Shown here: positions 31,210 to 41,017 of the stretch, piece by piece
Position numbering within the stretch: the stretch's first letter is position 1
How the letters are laid out: each line of letters starts with the position of its first letter
Assembly: GCA_019009955.1 (NCBI GenBank)
Contig: CM032230.1
Span: 6,976,001 to 7,040,000, forward strand
Direction: 5' to 3'
DNA length: 64,000 nt
Source of the DNA: Riptortus pedestris
Lineage: Eukaryota; Arthropoda; Insecta; Hemiptera; Alydidae
Notes under the pieces: model-generated
Databases searched by the model: none
Told to the model about the DNA's origin: nothing
What the model saw: only the letters and a program-made list of their open reading frames with translations
Position numbers and translations under genes: made by a program

Positions 31210-32627
31210 TATATATATATAAAATTGTACCCTCTGTCTGTACATTGATTTTTTTCGCGAAATTTCACGATAACTTTTCGTTTCACATGTCATAGACACC
31301 ATAACTGCATTTTGTTTCTTTGGTGTCTGTTTGTTTGTTTGTTTATTTGTTTGTTTGTTACCTTTTCACGCATAAACGGCTGAACCGAATTTTATGAAAC
31401 TTGGTATGTGTATTATTACTAGCCCAACTTAGACTTTAGGCTATATTAACATTCTCTAAGACAAACAGGAGTGGGGGTTATAATGGAGGCCTGAAATTAA
31501 AAATAGCGATATTTCGGTTCCTATTGCTTTTTCAGCAAATATGCCCATTACAAAAGTTGTTTATTTTGTAATTTAGCGTAACTTTTTTTATATGCACTTT
31601 TGCCGTATATGGAAGTATAAATGAGTTATACGCTAAAAACTTTAGCGGGAGTCAACAATTTATTAGGCACAAAAGACTCAACCGAACTAAACCAAACTCG
31701 GTATGTGAATTAGTACTAACGCCTTCCTTATAATAAGCCATACTAACATTTCTAGGGACGGGCAGGAGTGGGGGTTATATGGGAGGCCTGAAATTAAAAA
31801 TAGCGATATTTCGTTTCCTATTGCTTATTCAGCAAATATGCCCATAAAAAAGTTGTTTATTTTGTTATTTACAGTAACTTTTGTTATATACACTTTTGCC
31901 GTATACGGAAGTATAAAAGAGTTATACGCTAAAAACTATAGCGGGAGTCCACAATTTTATTTGGCACAAAAGACTCAACCGAACTAAACCAAACTCGGTA
32001 TGTGAATTAGCACTAACGCCTTCCTTATAATAAGCCATACTAACATTTCTAGGGACGGGCAGGAGTGGGGGTTATAAGGAAGGCCTGAATTTAAAAATAG
32101 CGGTATTTCGTTTCTTATTGCATTTTCGGCAAATATGAACATAACAAAAGTTGTTTATTTTGTTATTTAGAGTAACTTTTGTCATATTCATTTTTGTCTT
32201 TTAACAAAGTATAAACGAGATATACACTATAAACTAAAGCGGGAGTCAACGATTTCATTGAGCGCTAACGAGTAAACCGAACTTACAAAAACTCATTATG
32301 TCAATTAGCATTAATTCTTCCATGATTATAAGGTATATTAAAATTTTTAGGTTAGAACGGGAGTGGGGGTTATAAGGGAGGCCTGAAATAAAACTTCGCG
32401 ATATTTCATTGTCTATTTGTCTACGGGAAATATGACAATTTGGAGGACAGTGAAGACTTACATAAAAAATTAATTTTATTATTAACAAATGCCAACAACG
32501 GGAATTAACCCTAAACACTAGGAGGAGTAAATGTCAAAATATTGTGCAAATTAAAGCCTTGCCAAAAAAATAACATCACCATTCAGCCTCAAATCAATTC
32601 CCGGGCGAAGCCGGGTATCTGAGCTAG
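31210..32627 (+). mobile_element. Helitron, non-autonomous, copy III of cluster
   Basis: Starts immediately after copy II's CTAG with TATATATATAAAATTGTACC and ends CCCGGGCGAAGCCGGG-TATCTGAG-CTAG at 32624-32627. It is head-to-tail with copy II, as seen when rolling-circle replication reads through or when a new copy lands at the old edge. Confidence 0.82.
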
Positions 32628-32762
32628 TATATATATAATTTTGAACGGACCTCATTTTCGTCATCTCCTGGGTAGGATCGATGGACATTTGAAGAAAGTT
32701 TTCGAAAATCGCGTCATGAGTACGACCTCAATAGCTGATTTCCCTAAGGGGAAATCTGCTAA
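32628..32762 (-). mobile_element. H1 repeat, end-A part (split by Helitrons)
   Basis: TATATATAATTTTGAACGG, CGATGGACATTTGAAGAAAG, GCTGATTTCCCTAAGGGGAA and CTGCTAA; completes the copy begun at 26926. Confidence 0.75.
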
Positions 32763-33410
32763 TACAGATAGATCAAGTTCGTTAATGGCTGAAATCGGAC
32801 CAGTGGAAGGGGGGGGGGTTTAGAGGGGGGATTTTCAAAAAATTGAAATATCTCCGTTACTATACGTCGGCTGTAAAAATTGTATAAGGCCAATCTTTTT
32901 GTAAATTAAATGTGCTATAAATATTGTTCCTTATACAAGTTACTAGCTCATGTTACATAATCAATACTCTGTTATGTAATAAACCACATTATTCGAAGCA
33001 TAAATACCTGATATTGTTTTCAAGAGACCTTTATTACACGTGATACATGCAAATATCTTAAGTCCTTGGACTACTAAAATTTGATTGATTGATATAAAAA
33101 TTATTCTGATTCATTATAAATTACAGTGCTAGATATGGTAAATAGTTTTCAACTTAATTAATATGTTATATTCCGATATATTTCAGTAATTGTTTTTCTT
33201 TCATGTGAGAAGTTGGCAGACCTGTTTGTTTACGATTCAGACGCTTACAGTCCGGAAATTATTGAAATTTACTGAATGATTTCTTATTTCCGTTTGTATT
33301 TATTCACTTAATATTCACGGTGTTGTTGAGTTAGCAGTATGTCGATTTATCTATTCTAAAACTTCACGAGGGAAATCTGCTTAGTTTACGCAGCCCCTGC
33401 GTGACGTACT
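32763..33410 (+). mobile_element. H1 repeat, end-B half of another copy
   Basis: Begins inside the family at GATCAAGTTCGTTAATGGCT, has a G-rich run at 32808-32830, and ends ACGAGGGAAATCTGCTTAG, TTTACGCAGCCCCTGCGTGA. It abuts the end A of the previous copy. It contains the longer end-B segment (CTTGGACTACTAAAATTTG, AATTGTTTTTCTTTCATG). Confidence 0.72.
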
Positions 33411-33845
33411 TTTTATTTTTATCAAGCTGGGCCCGTTGTTGGTGATAATGGTTATGTTGTTGGTGGCGGTGTATTTGGTAGGGTGGTGAAGTGCAGTTTG
33501 GTATCTTGCTGCACTATCTGCATTCCGATATCCGATATAACCTAGTTCTCTCCATATCGATTTGACCTACTCCTCTTGTTCTCAAATCTCAATAATATTC
33601 TGCCTAACCATTACCTAAACACCTTTCTTTAGGTGAAAATCAGCTCCAGAGGATGCTTTCCCGTCACGAGAATGAACTCAAAAGGTGGGATCATTCCGAG
33701 ATCTATCCAACATCTTCTAATTTTTGAAATGATACGTCCAAATTATAATATATACTCAAATTTATTTCTGTTTATACATGAATATGAAGTGAATAAATAC
33801 AAACGGTAATAAGAAATCTTGCCTCTGCCGGCGGGATGCGTCTCA
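33411..33845. other. No gene recognised
   Basis: No supportable feature. Confidence 0.3.
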
Positions 33846-34211
33846 AATGTAAAGAAAGAAGTGGGGGTTTGCTGAAGGCTGAAAACAGAAAACTGCAAAT
33901 ATCTCGGTTATTATTTAAAATAGAGAATAAATGTATATAACAATATTTATAGCAAATGCAATATACAATAACATTGGTTTTATATATATTTTCGATCCGA
34001 CGTATAGTAACGGAGATATGTTGAATTTTCGAAAATCCCCTCTCTAACCCTCCCCCACTGGTCCGATTTCAGCCATTAACACGTTAAGGACGGCACGGGG
34101 TCAATTGACCCCGTACGTAACTGTGTAGAATCGATGGACATTTGAAGAAATGTTTGAAACTCGCGTCTAGAGTATAACCTCAATAGCTGATTTCCCTTAA
34201 GGGAAATCTGC
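33846..34211 (-). mobile_element. H1 repeat, end-A half with small insertion
   Basis: Internal blocks GTGGGGGTTTGCTGAAGG and CGTATAGTAACGGAGATATG, then an about 45-bp foreign segment holding a perfect palindrome (34095-34114), then end A GCTGATTTCCCTTAAGGGAA-ATCTGCTG. Confidence 0.68.
34095..34114. repeat. Perfect 20-bp palindrome
   Basis: ACGGGGTCAATTGACCCCGT, preceded by TTAACACGTTAAGGACGGC. TTAA plus this sequence type resembles a piggyBac-type tip, so it may be the rest of a tiny MITE; alternatively a chance or footprint palindrome. Confidence 0.5.
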
Positions 34212-34646
34212 TGAAATCCCTAAAGAGGTTGATAACCTGTAGATAACACGACTCAAGTTTAAAGGCCGCTGAAGTTCGTAACATACATTAGGACTGTCTC
34301 ACATATAGACTGCAACACATGATATTACTGTTTACTCTGATTCATTAAGGTTTTTTCCTGTTGTTCATTTACAACTCACATCCCTTAGTTGTACACATTG
34401 TAGGACATATTGGCAAACTAAAGACAAGTTGATAATGATGTCGATTCCATTACGTGGAAATAGTAGGCGATGTAGACCAACTCGCCAAACATGCATCTCA
34501 AGGACTATCTCTTAAATTTAACGTACGTGAGTTAAACGCAACGAGTCGTACTCATGAGAATTAGGATAGTACACTCACTTTATCAAATACATACTTGAAA
34601 TCTGGAAACGGAAATATTATTGCTTAATTCTTGACTCATTATAATA
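34212..34646. other. No gene recognised
   Basis: No supportable gene. Its last 20 bp (34627-34646) form the left target duplication of the LINE. Confidence 0.3.
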
Positions 34647-34958
34647 TTTATTTATTTATTATTTAGAGCTCCGCAACTGTGGCGACTTGGCTCTTCTTAA
34701 ACATGGGGTGAAAACAAAACAAAAACAAAAAACAAGTAAACAAAATAACAAAACAAAGTAATAAGAAATAATATCAAACAAACACAAGAAACACGAACAC
34801 AACAAAATAACAAGAAACATGTAAACAAAATAACACAAAAGGAACACGAACACAACAAAAACAGGTGTTAAATAAATAAGTGAAAAGAAAACTTGGTGAC
34901 TTTGACAAAATTATTCATAAAAACAGTAATAATAAATTTCAATAAAAATTTAAACACA

Positions 34959-34960
<2 letters not shown>

Positions 34961-35003
<43 letters not shown>
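34961..35003. repeat. (CA)n microsatellite
   Basis: Uninterrupted CA repeat in the 3' UTR of the LINE. Confidence 0.95.
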
Positions 35004-35005
<2 letters not shown>

Positions 35006-35040
35006 CACTCACAGACATTAAACAATTTTAAAATATGGAA

Positions 35041-35438
35041 TTAAATATTCTCAAACTGCCCAATTGTTTTTAAATATGTCAGAATCGTGGCAATATGTGG
35101 GCTACCCTCAGTCAGTAGTTCGTTCAAGTCGTGTGGAATGTTTAAGTAAGTTCGTAATCTGCATTCTGTTAGTAGGTGTTTTATAGTTAGTCCAGTGTTG
35201 CAATGAGTACAAGTAGGCTTGTCTTTTCTGTTCATTATCTAAGAATGTGTCAGGTATGTATGTCCAATACGTAATCTTGTGAGGACGACTTGGTCTCTTC
35301 TCATCCAGTAACATTGCGTTTTATTTCCAATAGTTTGTTGTCAGTACGTTACCAGTGTTTTTGCCAGTCTTGGAGAATTTTTGTTTGTACAATCTTGTTG
35401 AGGTCTGTTGGTGTTAGTGTAGTTATGTCAGTAGTAGT
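35041..35438 (-). pseudogene. LINE ORF2 C-terminus (linker and zinc-knuckle tail)
   Basis: Minus-strand reading gives LTPTDLNKIVQTKILQDWQ before a stop, then in shifted frames QVVLTRLRIGHTYLTHS and, in an open 64-codon frame (35041-35235), PTCTHCNTGLTIKHLLTECR followed by about 35 residues to a normal stop. This is the region after RNase H in I-type LINE ORF2 proteins: a VVLTRLRIGHT helix and a C-x2-C-x7-H-x4-C zinc knuckle (CTHC...H...EC). At least two frameshifts or stops make it dead. Confidence 0.78.
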
Positions 35439-35459
35439 CATTCTTGACTTATAATAATA

Positions 35460-35931
35460 CGCATTGAACAACAATTGCAGACCATCAATAGTTAAACAAG
35501 TTGGGTTCTATAAAATTTCATGATCCGACTAATGATAGCGGAGATACTATGAATTTCCGAATCTATACCCCCACAATTCCATGTACGATTTGGACAATAA
35601 CAAATATTATCTTCAGTGTTGGCTGAAACAGTTAAATATCAAGTTATGGTGCAGTTCAAATAATCATTTTCGAAACTAGAACGTAAAATCTTAACTTATG
35701 ACTTCATTACCCAACGAATTTACATGCATCTCGGATAATAAAGGGCTCTTGAAAATAATATTTGGTATTTACGTTTAGAATAAGTGGTTCATGATATAAC
35801 AGCTTATTTTAAATTTGCCATGAGTAGGAGTGGAGTTTACCGAAGGCTGTAAAGTAAAAACATGCAAATATCTCGGTTAATATTCATGATAGAGAATAAA
35901 TGTATGTAATATTATAGTACATTTTATTAGC
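35460..35931 (-). mobile_element. H1 repeat, internal part
   Basis: Blocks GGTTCTATAAAATTTC, TAGCGGAGATACTATGAATT and GTTAAATATCAAGTTATGG, then AGGAGTGGAGTTTACCGAAG and ATATCTCGGTTAATATTCAT. Both ends missing. Confidence 0.6.
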
Positions 35932-36025
35932 ACATTTCCCTTCATGACTCGATTTTCGAAATTTTTCTTCAAATGTCCATCGATCCTACCCAGGAGATGA
36001 CGAAAATGAGGTCCGTTCAAAACTG

Positions 36026-36112
<87 letters not shown>

Positions 36113-36545
36113 CTGTTACCGCTCTAGCAGTCGCAATTATTATTTAATCGTTACCAAACTTGATATTTAGTCGTTTTATGTAAAAAGAAAGATCAAGTTC
36201 GTTAACGGCTGAAATCGGACCAGTGGGAGGGGGGGATTAGAAGGGAGGTTTTTTGAAAATTCGAAATATCTCCGTTACCATACGTCGGATCAAAAAATTG
36301 TATAGAACCAATCTTATTGCAAATTAAATTTACTATAAATATTGTTTTATACATTTATTCTCTATCTTCAATATTAACCGAGATATTTGCATTTTTATTA
36401 AATGTGGGCCCATAACGAACGTTTCAGGCCAAAAGCTAGTTCGGCCATAACTGTTTGGCTGTTCGGCTCTCCTATGGAGATTTCTCTATTGTATAACTTC
36501 ACGTGGGAAATCAGCTTAGTTTACGCAGCCCCTGCGTCACGGACT
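35932..36545 (+). mobile_element. H1 repeat, complete copy
   Basis: End A is partly deleted (TTAGCACATTTCCCTTCATG), (AT)n at 36029-36108, then the canonical order of blocks to CACGTGGGAAATCAGCTTAG and TTTACGCAGCCCCTGCGTCA-CGGAC. A good reference copy for the family, about 614 bp including 80 bp of AT. Confidence 0.75.
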
Positions 36546-36555
36546 TTTTGCATTA

Positions 36556-36866
36556 AATTTGGTTCTATAACATTTTTAAATCCGACGTATAATAAAGGAG
36601 ATATTACGAATTTCAAGCAATCAAACTTGTGAAAACACTTATTTAAGTACATTTATAGACATTTGTATCTGCAAAAAGTTTAATTCTATATAATTTTTCA
36701 ATCCGGCATTTATAAATCCGATATATGTATTATATATAATTTCTAACGGACCTAATTATCGTGATTTTTTAAGTTGGTTCAAAGGGCATTTTTAGAAATG
36801 TTTCGAAAATCGCGTCATGAGTACAACCTCAATAGCTGACTTCCCTTAAGAGAAATATGTTAATAA
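36556..36866 (-). mobile_element. H1 repeat, end-A half, diverged
   Basis: TTTGGTTCTATAACATTTTT, AACGGACCTAATTATCG, GTCATGAGTACAACCTCAAT and GCTGACTTCCCTTAAGAGAA. Confidence 0.55.
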
Positions 36867-37810
36867 GATTCATGAGAAAAATGGTTGAGCATGAATGCGA
36901 ATTTACTGAAATATATGGACCAACAACTGTATGACATTAATTTATCTTTTTTATCTGAGACCCTGCTTCTGCCTAAGGTTGGTATTAAGGTAGTGTAACC
37001 TACCGGGGGTAAGAAAAGGTAGTTCCCCTTCTACTGAACTATAGTTCCATTATAAGGGAGGGGGTAATAGAACACCGAGAGTGGGTTACCCGGCAGCTGT
37101 TGATACTGGGTGGGTTGTGAGGTATAAGAAGAAAACGAAAGAAGAAAGGAAAAGGGATAGACGGAGAGGAGATAAGAAGAAAAAGTATAAAGGTGGCCGC
37201 TACAGCCAGAAAATAAACCCTAGAGAGCCGGTAATAAATGTAAAGGGGTAAGGGGCTCCCAAAGTATCAAACTAATCTAAACTATACTAAATAAAATTTA
37301 TCAAAAATATTTGTATGACTCAAATAGGTTCAGTGCTGTTTGTGAGCCTCCTTTATGTGTAGAGATTAGGATCCATCTTTTTGTGATAATTGCACAGCGT
37401 AGGTTGGTTGCTATAATGCCTTGTTGATTTTGTACAATTGACTATAATTGGATTAATTTATAATTAGTGCTCGCCCACTCTTGAAATTGTCTCTAGTCCC
37501 ACGCTGGCTGCGATAGCCATGATCCGCCCCAAGGCATTTATCTTGCCTGCTATTATGCTCCGGAGAAAATAAGATTTCCTGATTGGAAAATAAGTGTGAA
37601 GTGCCCACACATGTTTGTTTATTTAATCCTTTTTTCTATAGATGGGATATATAATCTACTGCTCAACTAGAGATCTAGTCTGCCCGCATTTGATTTTGTG
37701 TGGGCAGCTAAGGTTATTACTTGTCAAACTTCCCTTTTTCTCTTGGCATGATTTTCGAACAAAATAATTCTAAATTCCTCTGATCCAACCTAGGTGACGC
37801 GCGTTCCAAA
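36867..37810. other. No gene recognised
   Basis: Includes a purine-rich patch (37120-37200). No coding signal. A TAGTCCCACGCTGGCTGCGA phrase at 37493 resembles 8320 and 51930 and may be a decayed SINE piece. Confidence 0.3.
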
Positions 37811-38751
37811 TCCAATATATATAAATGAATGTTTGTCTGTATGTCCTTTATAGAATCGTAAACGGCTGAACCGAATATAATGAAACTTGGTATGTATATT
37901 ACTACTAAAACAGGTTAGGATTCTGGCTGTATTAATATTCTCTGAGACGTACAGGAGTGGGGGTTATAACGTAGACCTGAAATTAAAAATAGCGAAATTT
38001 CGTCTCCTATTGGTTTTTCGGCAATTATGCACATAAAAAAGTTGTTTATTTTATTTAGAATAACTTTTATTTTATATGTTTTTGTCGTATACCAAAGTAT
38101 AAATGAGCTATACGCTAAAAACAATAGTGGGTGTCGACAATTTTATAGGGCACAAAAGACTCTCCGAATTAAACGAAACTCCGTATGTGATTTGGTATTA
38201 ACACCTCCCTGATTATAAGTTATATTAAAATTTCGAGGTACGAACAAGAGTGGGGGTTGTAAGGGAGATCTGAAATTAAAAACGATATTTCGTTTCCTAT
38301 TGGTTTTTCGGCAATTATGCACATAACAAAACTTGTTTATTTTGTTTTAAAAATAACTTTTGATATATGGACTTTTTCCATAATGATAGATAGATAGATG
38401 ACTTTTTCCATATAACGAAGTATAAATGAGGTATAAACGATAAACTATAGAAGGAGTTAACAATGTTATAGGACACGAAAAACTAAATCGAAATCTACGG
38501 AACTTCGTATTTTTGACTATAAGCTATATTAACATTTTTAAGAACGAACAGGAGTGGAGGTTGTTAGGGAGGTATGAAATGAAAAATGAAATGAAATGAA
38601 TGTATTTCGTTTCCTATTTTTTTTTTTTTGGCGAACATGCACATGACAAAGTATGTTATGTTTGATATTTACGGTATCTTTATTATATAAATCTTTATCG
38701 TAATTTAGTATTTCAGTTGGTGGCGTAGCAACGCGCGCAGGGTACTGCTAG
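37811..38751 (+). mobile_element. Helitron, non-autonomous, second family
   Basis: 941 bp. A|TCCAATATATATAAATG at the 5' end; 3' end has hairpin GCGT-AGCA-ACGC, GCGCAGGGTACTG and CTAG|T (38748-38751). Shares the inner units (GAGTGGGGGTTATAACG, AATTTCGTCTCCTATTGG) with the other Helitrons of the window but not their 3' tip. Non-coding. Confidence 0.8.
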
Positions 38752-39400
38752 TTTTATACAAACATTAGCATCCTTCTATTTGGGAGTCCCCATTAAAGAC
38801 AGGCCACATATGCACAGCTAGGGTATAATATATGGAAATTCCGTTTGGCTCTTTGTTATTTAAATTTTAAAACAAATTTATTAAGTGCTCGTCAATCTAG
38901 AGTTGTTGGTGGGCAACTTATTTTTTATGTATTTTGCATAAATTAATGTGAACCATCTTTATTGAGAGTTACAGACCTCGAAGTGATAAAGTCCATATAT
39001 CTTATACTAGCAATCCTACATGTTTCATGTTTCCTCAGTCTTACAACGAATGGTTCGTCAAGATATCGAAGGTAATAGTTGATCATCCATTTGTGTTTCC
39101 CATGATGTGAAAAATAATCATTGGGGCGAGATTTCTAAATCAAATTTTGTTATAAGTCATGTTATTCAGGCTTTCTTATTTCTCAATCCTTGAATACTAT
39201 ATGTATAATTAAAAGTAGGCTCAAATACTATTTAACACTATGTCGATGAAGACCAATTTGGATATTTGGTGTCCGGAAGAGGAGCACTAATGGTTATCTT
39301 GGAGAGAAGAGAGACGTAAATAAAAAAAAAAAACGGGAGTTGCATTTTAGTTAACTGGAAACTGACGTTTGACAGCGTACGTAAATAAGGAATATATTAA

Positions 39401-39403
<3 letters not shown>
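38752..39403. repeat. Mostly unassigned; R110 copy 2 at 39160-39264
   Basis: 39160-39264 matches 24285-24385 (TTTAACACTATGTCGATGAA). The remainder is AT-rich and unassigned. Confidence 0.4.

Positions 39404-39493
<90 letters not shown>
39404..39493. repeat. Compound (CT)n(AT)n microsatellite
   Basis: CT repeat 39404-39442 running into AT repeat 39443-39493. Confidence 0.95.
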
Positions 39494-39496
<3 letters not shown>

Positions 39497-39960
39497 GCTG
39501 AAATCGGACGCGGGGTTGGGGATTTCGAAAATTCTAAATATATCCGATATTATATATCTGATGGCAAAATGGTATAGAAACAGTATTATTTCAAATTGTA
39601 TTGCACATTAATGTTATATACATATCTTCTCTATAATGAATTTTAACTGAGATATGTGCATTTTGTAGTTTTCAGACTTCAGGAAACCACCACTCCTACT
39701 CATGCCTTATTAACAACATGAATTTCATGTTATAATACGAACCACTTTATTGTGAACTTAACACTATATATTGTTTTCATTGAACTTTAACAGTGAGAGG
39801 TAGTTGCAAATACGTTGTGCGAAGATTTCATCATTTATGTGATAATTCCAGAACTCGAAGGTGATATTTAACTACCCATTCGTCTGTCCCATGACGTCGC
39901 GAAAAATAATCACTTGGATGAGATTTCTTAATATAATTAATCTGCCTGATTTGTTTCGAA
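39494..39960 (+). mobile_element. H1 repeat, internal part
   Basis: GGCTGAAATCGGACGCGGGG, AATATATCCGATATTATATA, TTCAGGAAACCACCACTCCT and AGATTTCATCATTTATGTG in family order, directly following an AT tract. End B not reached. Confidence 0.6.
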
Positions 39961-40694
39961 ACAGATTCTGTGTTCATCTACTACGCTAGAATTTTCCTAC
40001 AGTTTAAGCAGGCAATGTGGGATACTTTCTCCTACAGTTGTCGTGGTATTGCTGGGCTTTCTTTTCATTGATCAGGTTGAATAGTAAAGCTCTTTCTTAT
40101 CACTAACTTATTGATATGTATGTTCTGATTGTGTGTGTATGTGAGTGAGCGTGCGCCCTTTTACTATTTATAGAATTTTTGTTTGTTTGCCAATCTCTTT
40201 GTTTAAACGTAAATGTTAAACTGAAGATGAAGTTACTAAAGGTTGAATTCTATCAAGGAAGACTGGGGACTTAGAGATGGGGTATAATAAAACATTCGAA
40301 ATTTGAATACAAGTTTCCTTTCCTGCTGGGATCTTATGACGTCAGTAACAATACAGTCGTCAGGTCCGCCAGTTATATAAATCATTTGGATTAGGTGTAG
40401 ACTAAACATTTGTCCTAGCCAACTAGTTGGGAAAGAGGCGGGAAACAAGAATAAAGAGAGTTAGATTTGGGAGAAAGCTCTTTGGGTTGTGATTTATGTG
40501 TGTATTTTATACCTCTTTGGCAGTATTCCCCTCCTCTAGCTTGCCGTCCGTTCCTTCCTCTTCCTGCCCCTTTTCTGCCCAATTTGATTCCAGAGCCCTC
40601 CAGCTAGGCCTTACAAGAATATTGAGTAGATGTTGCTTCCTCCGCATTTCCAGGCTGTTGAGTTTCATTCCATAACATTCTGCATAAACATAAA
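39961..40694. other. No gene recognised
   Basis: No supportable gene; two short frames (40236-40448, 40507-40704, minus) have no motifs. Confidence 0.3.
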
Positions 40695-40745
40695 GTTCCG
40701 TCAATCAGAGGTAGCATAAACTAAGCAGATATCCTACGAGCTGAA
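40695..40745 (-). mobile_element. H1 repeat, end-B tip
   Basis: GTTCCGTCAATCAGAGGTAG (hairpin eroded) then CATAAACTAAGCAGATATCC. Confidence 0.55.
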
Positions 40746-41017
40746 ATAACATGCTGGTGAACTAGAAGCCTATGAAAAATTCTTAACTTTATGTCTAAAC
40801 TACTCGGGAATAGTGAGAATTTTATGAGTTATGAGTCTTTATGACTTCTGGAGTTGGCAAGTAAGTGTTTTATTGTGAGTAGCCTCTTACCTAGGAACAA
40901 GTTGGTGGTTCAGATTTTGCCATAAGGTACTTAATCGTTAGACGTGAATGGCCATGTATTATTCGAACAGAAACCTCCTCTTTTCTTCTTAAATTGCATG
41001 ATGACCTTTCTGCCGTT

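Larger units (their letters stand above)
34647..35439 (-). mobile_element. 5'-truncated I-type LINE with target duplication
   Basis: Read on the minus strand: end of ORF2, a 3' UTR with (CA)n (34961-35003) and a simple (TAAA)-like tail at 34647-34665. ATTCTTGACT(C/T)AT...AATAATA occurs on both sides (34627-34646, 35440-35459), a near-perfect target duplication. The 5' truncation and tail are typical of target-primed reverse transcription. Confidence 0.78.

Noticed and set aside
34659..34853. Cys/Phe-rich minus-strand frame
   Set aside because: It is the A-rich 3' UTR of a LINE read in one frame.
36029..36108. Open frames rich in Tyr-Ile repeats (here and at other AT tracts)
   Set aside because: They are translations of AT microsatellites with no independent coding evidence.
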